Positions 1-12,029 of a DNA stretch of 64,000 bases are shown here, one piece after another. A program made the translations under genes and the position numbers. The stretch lies in NCBI GenBank assembly GCA_015178975.1, contig WHVD01000068.1, positions 124,001 to 188,000 on the forward strand. The letters run 5' to 3'. A model generated the notes under the pieces. That model did not search any database. It had not been told where the DNA came from and saw only the letters and a program-made list of their open reading frames with translations. Origin of the DNA: Hysterangium stoloniferum. Taxonomy: Eukaryota; Basidiomycota; Agaricomycetes; Hysterangiales; Hysterangiaceae. Numbering within the stretch: position 1 is the stretch's first letter; each line of letters begins with the position of its first letter.

Positions 1-598
1 ACCTGTCATGATTCGTTCTCCGCTCCCGTTCCGTTCCGTCCCTAATTCCCAGTTTAGTATTTACTTGTTTCGTTTTATGTTTAATAGTTCTGCCTCTCAT
101 TAATACCGGATTTGGTATTATTACATTTCACAGTCTATATAAGTCCGCTATATTCATGTACTTAGAATCCAGTTTCAATCTCGAACTAGTTTTCCCCCGA
201 ACAAGTTTGACCCCCGAACTAGTTTGACCCTTGAACAAGTTTCCCTTCGATCCCAGTCTCTAGTCCTCTTGTCTGTCTGCACGCTCGATTCCCGGAACTC
301 CCACGGGAACTCCGGAATCTATATCTCCTTGCCTGCATTCTGTCAGTTCGAAATATGGACGCCCGAATGAGTGTACGAGGGCGCAGCCTATAAGCTGAAG
401 CCAAGTCCATCTCAGTCGTTCTCTGGTAACTATTCTGACACACCTGTCTTGTACTACTAATATCCCCGGAACTCTCCCCGGACCTATTACCCGGGGAGTC
501 CGTGGGACTATTACCCAGAGAGTGTGTGTTCGGAATATAGTTACCGGAGAAACCTCCGTGGGAATGTCCGTGGATTCTATTTGTTCGGGAACTTAACA
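1..598 (+). mobile_element. Ty3-type LTR, left end outside window
   Basis: The stretch ends in ...cttaaca at 598, the usual CA end of an LTR. Positions 377-408 are the exact reverse complement of 49775-49806, inside the 810-bp LTR of the Ty3 element further right. General layout also agrees: AC-rich start with cgttccgttcc, T-rich middle, then a block rich in ccgg/ggactcc. It is therefore an LTR of a related but diverged family in the opposite orientation. Whether it is a solo LTR or the 3' LTR of a full element cannot be seen from here. It abuts a Helitron fragment directly. Confidence 0.6.
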
Positions 599-917
599 GC
601 ATGATGCACAAGCCATTTATACACCCCTTCATTATGTCATGCTCTTTCCCAGGAGTGAGTGTGGTTGGTCATGGGACATTCCCTATGTGAATCAAAATTG
701 GCAGCCTGAGCCTGGACAGCAGGATGAAGAAGGTGAAGATGAAGATAAAAGTTGTAAAGTGACCCAATGTGAATATTATGCCTATCGCCTATTTCCCAGA
801 GCAAATGAAGCCATGACCATTTTTTATACACAAAAGCTATTCCAGCAGTATATTGTCAATGCCTGGGTCATAACAGGCAGTGCAGATTGAGATTTCTGAG
901 GGATAATCAACCAAGGT
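599..917 (+). pseudogene. Inverted Helitron Rep fragment
   Basis: On the plus strand this encodes the same peptide block (MLFPR..GWSWDIPY..NQNW, then EGEDEDKS) as the minus-strand Rep segment at about 985-1303. The two arms are roughly 95 percent identical by eye, with a spacer of about 70 bp, so together they can fold into a long hairpin. It is a fold-back rearrangement of Helitron A, not a separate gene. No start or end of a functional protein lies here. Confidence 0.8.
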
Positions 918-2871
918 TATGTGCCTCTGTATTGACATCCTGATTTGTAAATGCATCAACCACCTGGTTGTAGAGTTCTGCACGTAACCTTGGTTGATTA
1001 TCTCTCAGAAATCTCAATCTGCACTGTTCTGTTATGGCCCAGGCATTGACAATATACTGCTGGAATAGCTTTTGTGCATAAAACATGGTCATGGCTTCAT
1101 TTGCTCTGGGAAATAGGCGATAGGCATAATATTCACATTGGGTCACTTTACAACTTTTATCTTCATCTTCACCTTCTTCATCCTGCTGTCCAGGCTGGGG
1201 CTGCCAATTTTGATTTGTATAGGGAATGTCCCATGACCAACCATGCTCACCTCTGGGGAAGAGCATGACATAGTGAAGGGGTGTATAAATGGCTTGTGCA
1301 TCATGCACACAATGGAACTGGCCACCCCTTCTCTGAACAATAATAACCCTTGGATCACTATGACCTGTGTCACCCTCTCCAGGGAGAATAACTGCAAGTT
1401 CATCACCAGTTGGAAGGTTGTACCATCGTGGATCATTAAAAACCTTGTAGCTCAGTCTAACATGCAACCTTGGAGTCTCTGCCTGTGTCCTCAATCGTTC
1501 ATGTGCCTGGCGATAGAGTTCTATAAAGGGATTATATTGCTCCATCATATCCTGGAGGTCAGAAAAGGTTTGGTTGTTCAAGTTTCAATTTGCCCTGTGA
1601 TTCTGCCTTTGCTGCAATGCCTTCCTCAGTCCATCCTCCTGTGCCAATGCAGGATCATGGATGTAAAGCTGAGCATAACTATGTGATACACCTTCTGTGT
1701 AAGGAATCAAAGCACCATGCTGGTGATACAATTCACCATGAATTTTGAAGACATATGGGCCACCACCACCTTGCAAGACAGACTCATTTAAATTGACACC
1801 AAGTGATGTAAATGCAAATGCATTATTATATGCCCGAATATTTTTCTGAAATTCTTTGCCATTGTCTGTATTATCCTCAAGGAGGGACCTTAAAGTATGA
1901 GGGACTGGCTCAAGTATTGGGAGGGCCACCTTTCCTTGCTTGCAGCACTTGCCAAATTTTGGATGTATCTTGGAGCTATTTGCCAGACACTCATCTATCC
2001 AGTGAAAGGCTCCACAGTCTGGACACTGTATGTTCATATGCCCCAAGTCATGTCTTGGAAACCTGGCCTCCACAACCGGTTGCCATCCAATGGGTAATTG
2101 TGCAACAGGAGGTGGAGGTATGGCTGCAGGCTGTAGAATGGCAGGAGGTGGAGGCATAACAGGAGGTGGAACCCATTGTAGCTGTGGTTGTGCAGCTGCA
2201 TTGGCTGCTGGCTGTAGAATGGCTGGAGGTGGAGGCATAGCAGGAGGTGGGGGCATAATAGGAGGTGGAGGCATAACAGGAGGTAGAACCTGTGCAGCTG
2301 CATTTGCTGCTGGCTGACCATGCTGAATAAGTGGTAATGGGTGCAGAGGTTGGTGGTGGTGTTGTGGTGGTGCTAATTGCAAAATAGGTACTTGTGCCTG
2401 TGGTTGTTGAGGTATATTTGCATTTACACGTGTATGCCAAGAAGGTTGCAAAGCTGCTTGTAGAGCTTCAGCCTGAGCATGCATGGCAGCTACTGCAGCA
2501 GAGCCAAGTGGGGATGGCACACCATGATTTGCAGGTCCAGGTCTATGTGGATTCTGTGGAGGCTGCAATGGTGGCAGAGGTACATGCTGGTGTGCAGGAG
2601 GATTTCTACCATGGTAAGGCAAGACCGCAGGATGTCCAGGAACCAAAAATGGATCATCATGAGATGGGCCTGCCCTCACTGGAGGTTGAGATGGGCCTGC
2701 ACCCACTGGAGGTTGTCGGAATGGTTGAGGAAGTAGTGGGATAGCATGTAACTGATTTTGCACATTAGAACGTTCACAGCAGACAGTTGGAGAGGTCATT
2801 TGCAAACACTGCCTACGCTCCTCATCTCGCTCCTGCTGGCGATGGCATTCAGGTGTTCAAGGGTGATCCAT
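907..2871 (-). pseudogene. Helitron A Rep protein, N-terminal part
   Basis: Start codon complement at 2869-2871, as in the intact sister copy at 42298. The product begins with a low-complexity Pro/Gln/Ala-rich region of about 270 residues (repeats of PPPPA and ILQLAP type), then a CPDC...HW...CC zinc-finger-like motif, then the block leading toward the HUH nuclease. Two in-frame TGA stops, at 2857-2859 and 1585-1587, sit where copy D2 reads CGA, so both fit CpG deamination. The frame is lost near 918 at the inversion, before the HUH motif, so this copy cannot make a Rep. Confidence 0.85.
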
Positions 2872-4527
2872 AATGATAGATCAGCTGAATTGGGAGGGAG
2901 GGAGGGAGGGAATGTGAAATGCAAATAGTGTGTAGCAAAATCGGGAGGCCAAGAAAAATGTAAGAAATACACTGATATAAACTGTTTGGTTGTTAGAAAG
3001 TGCACAATAAATATCAAAAATGGAATTCACCTTGAATATTGCCTGACTATCTGGAAGCAGCCACAAACAATAGGAGGAGCAGAAGGATGTCAAATTTGAA
3101 AGAGTAGACAAATCCAGAGTCTAATCCAAGGAAAAGGTCCAGAGAAAACTCCAATAAAATATGATCAAGAGAGCTATATGGCTTATCTGGAACCTAGCCA
3201 AGTTCCCACCAGAATGGAACACCAAACAGGGAAATCGCTGCAAGACAGTGCAAAGATAGGAAGGCTTATATGTGACCCCTCAGTCAATGTACAAATCCAA
3301 AGATTAATGCACGTGACCCAGGTTAAGCCCCTTGCACCACTAAGTGAGAGAGGTACTTGGCAACAGCAAACTAAGGCTGTGCAGGTGCACTTCACACTCA
3401 ATAGGCTTGTTCAACCTGTAAGGTACACCTCCTCCAACTGGCAAGCACGTCACTGATACACAAAAAAAAAAAAGCCAAATAATTGCAAGGAAAGCAGCAG
3501 CAGTAGACAAAGAAGAGCTGTCAGAAGAGGTCAGAAGAGGAAAGGAAGGAAAGTGGAAAAAGAAACCTTAGAGAGAGTGAATCCTAAAATAGGGCAAAAA
3601 TGCGAAATCAAATTGTAAATAATTTTGAGCTAAGAAATAGCATCTAAAATAACATACCTGGAGATTTATAAAAAGAGACAGAAAGGGTGACAGGGCAAAA
3701 AGGTGGCACAAAAGGGCCAACTATTATCAAATAATATATTTTAACTTTTTAAACCAAGCAAAAAATGAATTAAAGGCCAGGACTCACCTTGTACCTTAAG
3801 AAAGCACTCAATAGAAGAGGAGGAATATATGGATTGATCAGGGAGAGGGAGAGGGAGAGGGAGAGGGAGAGGGATTGAAGTAAAAGACACTAAAATAGCT
3901 TGAGAAAGCATAGAAAAAAAGATTAAATATTTTATAGCAATATAAATGGATGATAAACATACCTGAAGACAGTATATATCCTTCAGGGAGTGGACTACCA
4001 AATTTAGAGGCAGAGAAAAGTGTGGAAAGAGGGCAAAACCGGCTGCATAGATATTATTTAATGATTAAAAAAGGCAAAAATAGAGAGAAATAAATACAGG
4101 ACTCCACACACCTTTAATAATGCCCTAATACCTCAGAGAATTGTTTCAAGAAGACTCTACAACAATATAGGTAGTAGAGCCTTTGCGGGGAGGGAGTGGA
4201 AGTGGAGATAGGAGTAGCAGCCTTGAGGAGTAGCAGCCTCGAGGCTTACTGTGGACTTCCGGTGGTTCCATGGAGTGTGGGAACCTGGGCCGAAATTGCC
4301 CCTGCCCTGAGAGAATAGTCCCACACACATCACAGAATACTCCCATGATGTCATAAAAGCTCCTGCGGCAGAAGAAATACTCCCACGCATGCCAGAAATG
4401 CTCCCGCGATTGCGAAATTGCTTCTGCGGTGGCAAAAATGCCTCCATGCTGACATAAGCTCAGCGCCTGAGTTACTAAAAAAGGCAAGGTGGACCCACAA
4501 CCCACCAAGCAAAATTCATTATATGGA
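2872..4527 (-). other. Helitron A 5' leader, non-coding
   Basis: No convincing protein. On the minus strand there are several splice-like signals: an acceptor at about 4043 (..ctatgcag), donors cttcag|gtatgt at about 3962 and aag|gtgagtcc at about 3786, and caatattcaag|gtga at about 3035. A (gagagg) run lies at 3839-3875. The part from 2872 to about 4330 is shared with D2 (42299-43753). From about 4318 to 4450 there are four or five degenerate units of the type aaatactcccgcg next to the 5' terminus. Confidence 0.6.
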
Positions 4528-4690
4528 CAAGCCTGGGAACCCTTGCTATGCTGCGGGCTCCGGCTTGTTGGGGGGTGAAGCCCCCCAAACCCCCCCACGT
4601 CCATCACTCTCAAGTATTTCTGTGTACTTCTAAGTATTTATCACAATCACTCTCTTACAAAATTTCAATCAAACAAAATACATTAAATTT

Positions 4691-6778
4691 TCAATCTAAT
4701 AATACATCTTTGTACACTATATTCGCAGTTCTCTTTTTCTCCTTTAATAATATTTTTATCCTATTCCAACTTCTTCCTCTTGAAAGTCCCACATACAATT
4801 GTCCATGTCCAAATAGTGCCATTCTCAAATCTATTCCCACCAACTTCAAAGACTGTCCCTGTGACTTGTTAATAGTCATTGCAAATGCTAACTGCACTGG
4901 AAACTGAATACGATGCAGTTTAAATGGCAGTTGATCATCATTCGTAATGATTTTCACCCGTGAAATAAATGCTGGTTGCCCAGTACATGGTCCAGTTAGG
5001 ATCTGCACTTGAAGCAAATTATTTTCCATTTTCAACAGTCACAATCGTGTCCCATTGAAAAGTCCCCTCTGTGGATCTATATTCCGTAACAGCATCAAAG
5101 GTACTCCTGGCTTCATCTCAAGTCGACTCGGAGAGATTCCACCAAAATTCAGGCTGTTCAAATACTCTACAGGATACATCTCTGTCTCACTGTCTCCCTC
5201 TTCAGTATCAGCACTGTGGTACATCCGACTCTCCCCTGGAAATTTATTCAGAAGTTCTGAATTAATCTCATCCACCTCTGAATTTCTTGGACACAGAATT
5301 GCCCGGTCTAAGAAGTCTTCATCTTGCCAATCTCTTTGGTCTCTATCCACATGGATGTCTGGATATATCTCCACAATTAGATCTGACATTTCTGGACCAC
5401 AGATCATATGAGGAGGGATATCCATTGTATGATCCAAAGGCAAATCCTTTCCATGGCCTACATCCAAGAGCCACTGAGCAAACTGTTCACTTTCTGGATC
5501 ATCCTGATTCACTCACATATTCTTTTTCAAGAATAGTATCTTAATATGCTTCCAGAGTTCTGATTTCTGGATACATTGTCCAATGATCTGTTCTTTTGAA
5601 CCCTTAGGTACAACAGGCAAAGTCTGCTGGAAGTCACCTCCCCAGGCAACAGGAATCCCTCCAAAGGGAAGATCCTCCTTGTCTAATAAATCCCTTAGGG
5701 TTCTGTCAACTGCCTCACATGTGAAACGTGACTGCATTGGAACTTCATCCCAGATAATCAGTCACACTTCCTTCATGAGCTCTGCCTTTTGTGATCCCTT
5801 TTTGATATGACATAGAGCATCTTTCTCACAGGGAACAGGGATTGAAAATGTGCTGTGAGAAGTGTGACCACCCTTGAGAATCATTGATGCAATTCCAGAG
5901 GATGCCACACAAAGCACAATGTAGCCCTTGGCCCTGCATGCATGTGCCAGAGTATTCCATACAAAGGACTTGCCAGTGCCTCCTGGACCATTCACAAAGA
6001 ACAATTTGCCCTCTTGTTGCTCATCCACTGCCTTCATGATAGTCTCAAAGGCAGCATGTTGTTCAGGATTGCACTTTTCAAGATTGGCTTGGGCACTGGC
6101 AAGCTCATGTGCAACATTACAATTCTTTTGCTCCTTAATGAGACGGTTGCCAACAATCCCATCCCAATCATCAGTGCAGTTTGGCATGGTTGGATAGTGT
6201 GAGAGGGACTTTCCAGAATAGCGTAGGATCTTATCAATTTCATAGAGACCAAAGTCATAAACTTGGTTTGGTGATGGATCATCAATGCCATGTGTTTGCC
6301 AAAGTATGAACTCCAAATCATCACAAAGAAATACTTTGAAGTCATTCCAGAGTTCATGGGGTTGTGCAGGGGAGGACATGGTCAAAATGATGGCAAATAA
6401 CCTCCGCAGTTGAAACCCAGATTGTATACCACTGGCTTCTCTGAGGCGCATATGCCACTGGCCGTCATCTTCAAGCAAACCACGTGCCACACAGGCTTGT
6501 TGAAATGTAGGATAAGTCTCACCCTGAAAGGTCCTGAGCTGTTCAAATGAGGTGGCTCCTTTGACAACAGTGAGCAAAGTACGTAGGTGGAATCTTTCCC
6601 CACTGGCAATATTGACAAAATGAATATGCCCTATTGAAAACCCACTTTGACATGGCTTCCATGATTTCTTCTTGGGTACAAATGTGAAATACTCAGGAAA
6701 ATCCATATAAAATGTATCCTGGGCATGCTGTCCATTATAACTGATGAGACCTTTGGCATTAGCTGCAAAATAGGCCAT
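4691..6778 (-). pseudogene. Helitron B helicase domain (Pif1-like)
   Basis: C-terminal helicase half of a RepHel protein, a 5'-3' DNA helicase of the Pif1 family that would unwind the element during rolling-circle transposition. Walker A reads GPGGTGKS (about 5975-6000), Walker B WDE (about 5745-5755), and the C-terminal motif INKSQGQSL..VGIDL..FGHGQLYVGLSR is intact at about 4750-4870. The reading frame is interrupted by TGA at 5762, 5513 and 5039; D2 reads CGA at 5762 and 5039 and CGG at 5513. It is continuous with the Rep part upstream apart from a frame change near 6790. Confidence 0.9.
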
Positions 6779-6808
6779 GAGAGTTGTCCCTGAACGCTCT
6801 GCCCTTTG

Positions 6809-9800
6809 TCAAGCCTCAGCAGGACCTTGATCACCATCAAAAACTACAGTGTTTTCCCCAGGGAGATGGACACGAAGTGCCATTACTGCAGGAACCTGGG
6901 TGTGGAGTTCATTGCGCATTAATCGCCAGACAGACTCATGTGCACTGACATAACGTGCATCGAGGTACTGTTGAATCTCATCTGGTGTCCTTCCAAATTC
7001 CATAGTTGTACGATCATGGCCCTTGTAGCAGTATTTATGCATGTACTTCATTGACCTATTGGTAAAGGTCAACTCTACATTGATATGGCATTCAAAGGTG
7101 AGAATCAATATGGGGGAGTAAGGGACAACATATCTGTTGTCATATGTAAACTTGGGAGTTTCATAAACTCTTCCATTGTTGGGGCAAGCATATGTTGGAT
7201 AGCCTTCCTCATTGACAATGGTGGCTTCACACCAATCCTTTGGATAGTATTTACTGCACTTCTTATCAACCATACAGGCAGCATTTGGATGTTCAGCTCC
7301 ACAGGGACCATGGGTCATGAGTTGTCCTACTAAATTAAATAGCCTGGGATGTGTTTCAGGATCTGGAAAACAGGCAGAAACAAATGAGTCGACATCTTCT
7401 GGTGTCCTTGGCTTATTCTGGTCATCAAACCATATAAGGCAGTGCATGTGTGGAAGACCCCGCTTTTGGAATTCAATGACATGGATATGGGCTACTGTTC
7501 TCCCAAAGATCTGGTCCTCTGTAATCATCTTGAGCAACTTAGCCTTCTTGGCAGCAAAGACACGGGAGACCAAATCAGGACGATCAGCAGCAGTCTGTCC
7601 AGGAAGCAATTCATCAGTAACCTCCTTCCACTTGGGATTGGCTGTCATGGTGATGAAGCAGCTGGCATTGCCATACTTGTGTGCAATTGCAAATGAATTT
7701 TGCAGACTTTGTCTCATATCCCTTGAACTGCCAGTAAATGTAGAAGGGAGTATGACCCTCTGCCCAATACTATTGGCATCTGTACTGACATCCTGATTTG
7801 TAAATGCATCAACCACCTGGTTGTAGAGTTCAGCACGTAACCTTGGTTGATTATCCCTGAGAAATCTCAATCTGCACTGCTCTATTACTGCCCAGGCATT
7901 GACAATATACTGTTGGAATAGCTTTTGTGCATAAAAAAGGGTCATGGCTTCATATGCTCTGGGAAATAGGTGATAGGCATAATATTCACATTGGGTCACT
8001 TTCCAACTTTTTTCTTCATCTTCACCTTCATCCTGCTGTCCAGGCTGGGGCTGCCAATTTTGATTTGCATAGGGAATGTCCCATGACCAACCACGCTCAC
8101 CCCTGGGGAAGAGCATGACATAATGAAGGGGTGTATAAATGGCCTGTGCTTCATGGACATGATGGAACTGGCCCCCCCCTCCTCTGAACAATAATATCCC
8201 TTGGATCACCACGACCTGTGTCACCCTCTCCAGGAAGAATAACTGCAAGTTCATCACTGGTTGGAAGGTTGTACCATCTGGGATCATTAAAAGCCTTGTA
8301 GCTCAGCCTGACATGCAACCTTGGGGTCTCTGCCTGTGTCCTCAATCACTCATGTGCCTGGCAATAGAGTTGTATAAAGGGATTATATTGCTCCATCGTA
8401 TCCTGCAAGTCAGAAAAGGTTTGGTTGTTTAGGCTTCTATTTGCCCTGTGATTCTGCCTCTGCTGCAATGCCTGCATCTTTCCATGCTCCTGTGCCAATG
8501 CAGGATCATGGATGTAAAGCTGAGCATAACTACATGCTACACCCTCTCCATAAGGAATCAAGGAACCATGCTGGTGATACAATTCCCCATGAATTTTGAA
8601 GACATATGGGCCACCACCACCTTGCAAGACAGACTCATCCAAATTGACACCCAGTGATGTAAATGCAAAAGCATTATTATAGGCATGAATATTCTTGAGA
8701 AATTCCCTGCTATTATCTGTATTACCTTCTATAAGAGCCCTTAAAGTGTGAGGGACTGGCTCAAGTATTGGAAGGGCCACCTTTCCTTGCTTGCAACACT
8801 TGCCAAATTTTGGATGTGTCTTAGAGCTATTTGCCACAGCTCATCCATCCAGTGCAAAGCTCCACAGTCTGGACACTGTATGTTCATAGGTCCCAAGTCA
8901 TGTCTTGAGAATCTCTCCTCCACAACTGGTTGCCGTCCAATAGGTAATTGTGGAATGGGAGGTGGAGGTGGAGGCATGGCTGCAGGCTGTAAAATGGCTG
9001 GAGGTGGGGGAATAGCTGGAGGTGGGGCTAACTGTAGCTGTAGCTGTTGTGGAACTGGATTTCCAGGTGGATAGTGAATCTGTAGTGGTACCCACTGCAC
9101 AATAGGTGGTTGTTGTTGTTGTTGTGGAACTGGATTTCCAGGTGGATGGTGGAGCTGTGGTGGGGCTAACTGCAAAATGGGTACCTGTGCCTGATGTTGT
9201 GGGACTGGATTTCCAGGTAGATGGTGAAGCTGTGGTGGTGCCCACTGCAAAATAGGTTGTTGTTGTTGTTGCTGTGGGTGGTGATGCTGTAGTGGTGCTA
9301 ACTGCAAAATAGGTAGCTGTGCCTGGACTGGTGGCTGCAGTTGAGCAGGTTGGTGTAATCGTGGTAAAGCATCATACTGAGCATACAGAGCAGCTACTGC
9401 AGCAGAGCCAACTACAGGCTGGACAGCTTCAGGTGCTAATTGGACATTAACTGCCTGTAGTTGAACAGGTACATTTGCTGGCTGATGACTATGCTGGGTA
9501 TGTGGTGCTAATTGCAAAATTGGTTGCTGCAGTTGAGCAGCTACAGCTACATTACCTCGTGTACGACCTGGTGCCTGTGGCTGAATAGGTGCATTTGCTG
9601 GGTGATGACCCTGCTGTATATGTGGTGCTAACTGCAAAATTGGTCTCTGCATTTAAGTAGCTGCATTTCCCTGTCCACGCCTCTGCCTCTGCCGAACAGG
9701 TAGTAATGGTGGCAAATTTCTATACTGATTAAGCAAGTCAGTCATTGCATCAGAGCCAACTGGAGCAGAGCCATTTGCAGCAGAGCCACTTGCAGCAGAG

Positions 9801-10072
9801 CCACTTGCAGCAGAACCACTTGCAGCAGAACCACTTGCAGTAGAGCCACCTGCAGTAGAGCCACCTGCAGTAGAGCCACCTGGCTGAGCAACCAAAAATG
9901 GATTATCAGGTTGACCTCGACCAACAGGAAGATCTCCAAATGGTCAAGGAGGGAGTGGTATATTAGAATTTACAGCTAAACGCCAATGTCGATCAGAAGG
10001 AGATGTCATTTGTAATTGTGCCCTATGCTGGCTTCGCTCCTCCTCCCTATTATGCTCAGGTGTTCGATCCAT
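6809..10072 (-). pseudogene. Helitron B Rep (HUH) domain
   Basis: Start codon complement at 10070-10072 (MDRTPEHNREEE). A long Pro/Gln-rich N-terminus carries Gly-Gly-Ser-Thr-Ala and SGSAA repeats (9770-9890) and PILQLAP repeats. It is followed by CPDCGALHW...CC, then the Rep domain with the HUH motif in GLPHMHCLIW (about 7435-7465) and the tyrosine motif EIQQYLDARY (about 6945-6980). Stops or shifts occur at about 9950 (TGA), 9653 (TAA), 8741-8837, 8345 and 8151-8287. Family knowledge: HUH-Y2 nucleases nick and join Helitron ends. It is dead as it stands but retains all motifs. Confidence 0.88.
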
Positions 10073-11614
10073 AATAATACAGCAATCTCAGCAGCAGCAA
10101 CAGAGACAGAAACCCTGGTAAGAACGAGAGAACAGAGGAGGGATAGAAAATTGGAGTGAATTAGGCTAAAATAGGTCAAAAATGTGAAAATTAAATTATG
10201 AATAAATCTTTACAGCATCAGAGAAGGTATCAATACTAACCTGGAGTTGTTTTGTATCTAACAGGGTCACAGGGGGATAGAAATAGCAATAAAGCCAAAG
10301 GCCACAGAATGGGTGGTCAATTTTAACTGTATGGATTATATCTAAGTAAACCCTGGTAAAACTAATTACAGGGAAAGGACTCACTTTCAATACTCCACTT
10401 ATACTTATAGGGAGCAGTCACAAAAGCAGTAGAAAGTGCCAGGGAAAAGGAATTTAAACAAAGGGGTCTAAAATAGCCCAAAAATGTGAAAAATAATGCA
10501 TAAATAATTTTTAACAGCATGAGAGAAGGTACCAATACTAACCTGGAGGTATGCTATCTATTCCAGCAAGAATAGAAACAGCAATCAAGGCAATGCAGCA
10601 CAGAATAGAGGAATGTCACTATAAGAATAATATTTGAGCAAAAAAAAGTAAGGTTAATTAGAGGGACAGGACTCACCTTCAATACTCCACTTATACTCAC
10701 AGAGAGGATTCAACAAAGCAGTGGAGAGTCCCAGGGAAAAGGAATTCACACAAATGGGTCTGAAATAGCCCAAAAATGTGAAAAACAATGCATAAATTAA
10801 TTAAAACAGCATCAGAAACCCCAAACCATACCTGAGGTTATAGGGCAGGCTTCAGATTGTGTGTTCCAATGAGATGAACACCTGGGAAAGAGCAATTTAA
10901 CTGCAAATAAATTATTTAATCATTAAAAAAAGCAAAAATTAAATAATAATAGATAGGAGCTCACCACACCTTTTATCTTGCCTGAGGAGTTGAGGAAAGC
11001 TTCAGAGATAATAACTATGCAATATGGGTGGTCCAGGGCCAGTGGATGGCCAGACTCTAACTGCAGAATAATATATTTAATTATTAAAAAAGCGAAATTT
11101 AATAGAATTAAATAGAGGCCTCAACACACCTTGGTATGGGCCCAAATCCCTTGAGAAATATTCCAAAGGGCAAACTCTCACAATTTAAGGAGCACCAAGC
11201 TGGGAGAGGGAGAGGGAAAAGGAGAGAGTGTGGCAGCCTCAAGGCTTTGCAGCGGGTTTCCGGGCTTCCTGCGGCTATGGTGCAGAATGTTCCCACACAT
11301 CGCGGGTGTGTCACAAAAGTCACAGAAAAGCTCCCACGTGCATCACATGGCATCACACAATGCTCCCGCAGCACCAAAATACTCCTGCAGCATCAGAAAT
11401 GCTTCCGCGAATGGCAAAAAGCCTCCGGATTTGCTCCCACACTGACTAATAACACCCTTCGGGTGCTAACGCGCCCTCAGCTTAGTCAGGTTCAGGCGCT
11501 GTGCACCCTCACAAATTGGAGAAAAATTCGGGCACTCCACGCCCTCACGGATTAGGGCGCCTGCAGCGCCTAAAAGCACCCACGGACCCACCAAGCAACT
11601 TTACTATATATTGA
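10073..11614 (-). other. Helitron B leader with repeated exon-like blocks
   Basis: No protein recognised. The motif taaaatagxxcaaaaatg recurs at about 10167, 10469 and 10761, each followed by an a-rich run and a splice-donor-like cag|gttagt or cag|gtatg on the minus strand. Two acceptor-like runs (tttaatnattaaaaaa before ctgca on the plus strand) lie at about 10905 and 11060. Near the 5' end (11280-11440) are degenerate units of the type gctcccgcagcacc, then a GC-rich palindromic stretch (11450-11580). This could be a spliced leader or captured exons; the sequence does not decide. Confidence 0.5.
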
Positions 11615-11905
11615 TATGCAGGTAGACCAGGATGATCCAGACAGTCAACAGTTTGCTCAGTGGCTATTGGATATAGGCCATGGAAAGGATTTACCTTTGG
11701 ATCATACAATGGATATCCCTCCTCATATGATCTGTGGGCCAGAAATGTCTAATCTAATTACAGAGATATATCCAGACATCCATGTAGATAGAGACCAAAG
11801 AGATTGGCAAGATGAAGACTTCTTAGACTAGGCAATTCTGTGTCCAAGGAATTCAAAAGGAGATGAGATTAATTCAGGACTTCTGAATAAATTCCCTGGG
11901 GAGAG
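11615..11905 (+). pseudogene. Helitron helicase fragment, host of Helitron B
   Basis: Plus-strand reading gives VDQDDPDSQQFAQWLLD, PPHMICGPEM, then DWQDEDFLD with a TAG stop at about 11829 and onward ILCPRNS...NKFPGES. This is the helicase part between Walker B and the C-terminal motif in the sister copies. Its upstream half should lie left of Helitron A, outside the window. It ends abruptly near 11905 where unrelated sequence begins. Confidence 0.85.
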
Positions 11906-12029
11906 TCATGTGTAGGGTTATATGGGTCTAGTAGGGTGTCATCTAGGGACCAGGTCCCTTTGACATAGGGTAGGGCATCTTGGGAGCAGGATGAACAGCT
12001 GTGTGTACCCACCTTTTACTCTAGCACCA
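11906..12029. other. Unassigned link sequence
   Basis: Short AT/GC-mixed stretch with imperfect repeats of caggtccct/agggacc (about 11953-11972). No gene seen. It leads into the minisatellite. Confidence 0.4.

Larger units (their letters stand above)
599..4527 (-). mobile_element. Helitron A, 3' part lost
   Basis: Minus-strand Helitron whose 5' terminus is at 4527 (reading TCCATATAATG inward, with the TC start typical of Helitrons). The N-terminal Rep region (907-2871) and leader (2872-4527) are near-identical to Helitron D2 at 40.4-43.75 kb. Everything downstream of the Rep N-terminal part is missing. In its place, 599-917 is an inverted copy of its own Rep segment, followed on the left by an LTR. 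The 5' end touches the 3' end of Helitron B at 4527/4528 with no base between them. Confidence 0.75.
4528..11614 (-). mobile_element. Helitron B, 7.1 kb, both ends present
   Basis: The 3' end is at 4528: on the minus strand it finishes ...ccaggcttg, preceded by a hairpin-forming run around 4576-4600 (ttgggggg...ccccccaa). The 5' end is at 11614 (TCAATATATAG reading inward) and the next host base is T (11615). The right flank is a Helitron helicase gene in plus orientation, cut between A and T of the codons for Asn-Met; this gives the expected A|T target with no duplication. The matching left flank is hidden because Helitron A lies head to tail on the 3' side. Confidence 0.85.

Noticed and set aside
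2030..2744. Plus-strand Gly/Met/Val-rich frames opposite the Helitron Rep
   Set aside because: Shadows of the Pro/Gln-rich Rep N-terminus on the other strand; the same shadows recur in each Helitron copy.
11136..11555. 139-codon plus-strand frame near the 5' end of Helitron B
   Set aside because: Lies in the 5'-subterminal repeat region, is not conserved in A, D1 or D2 and has no recognisable domain.
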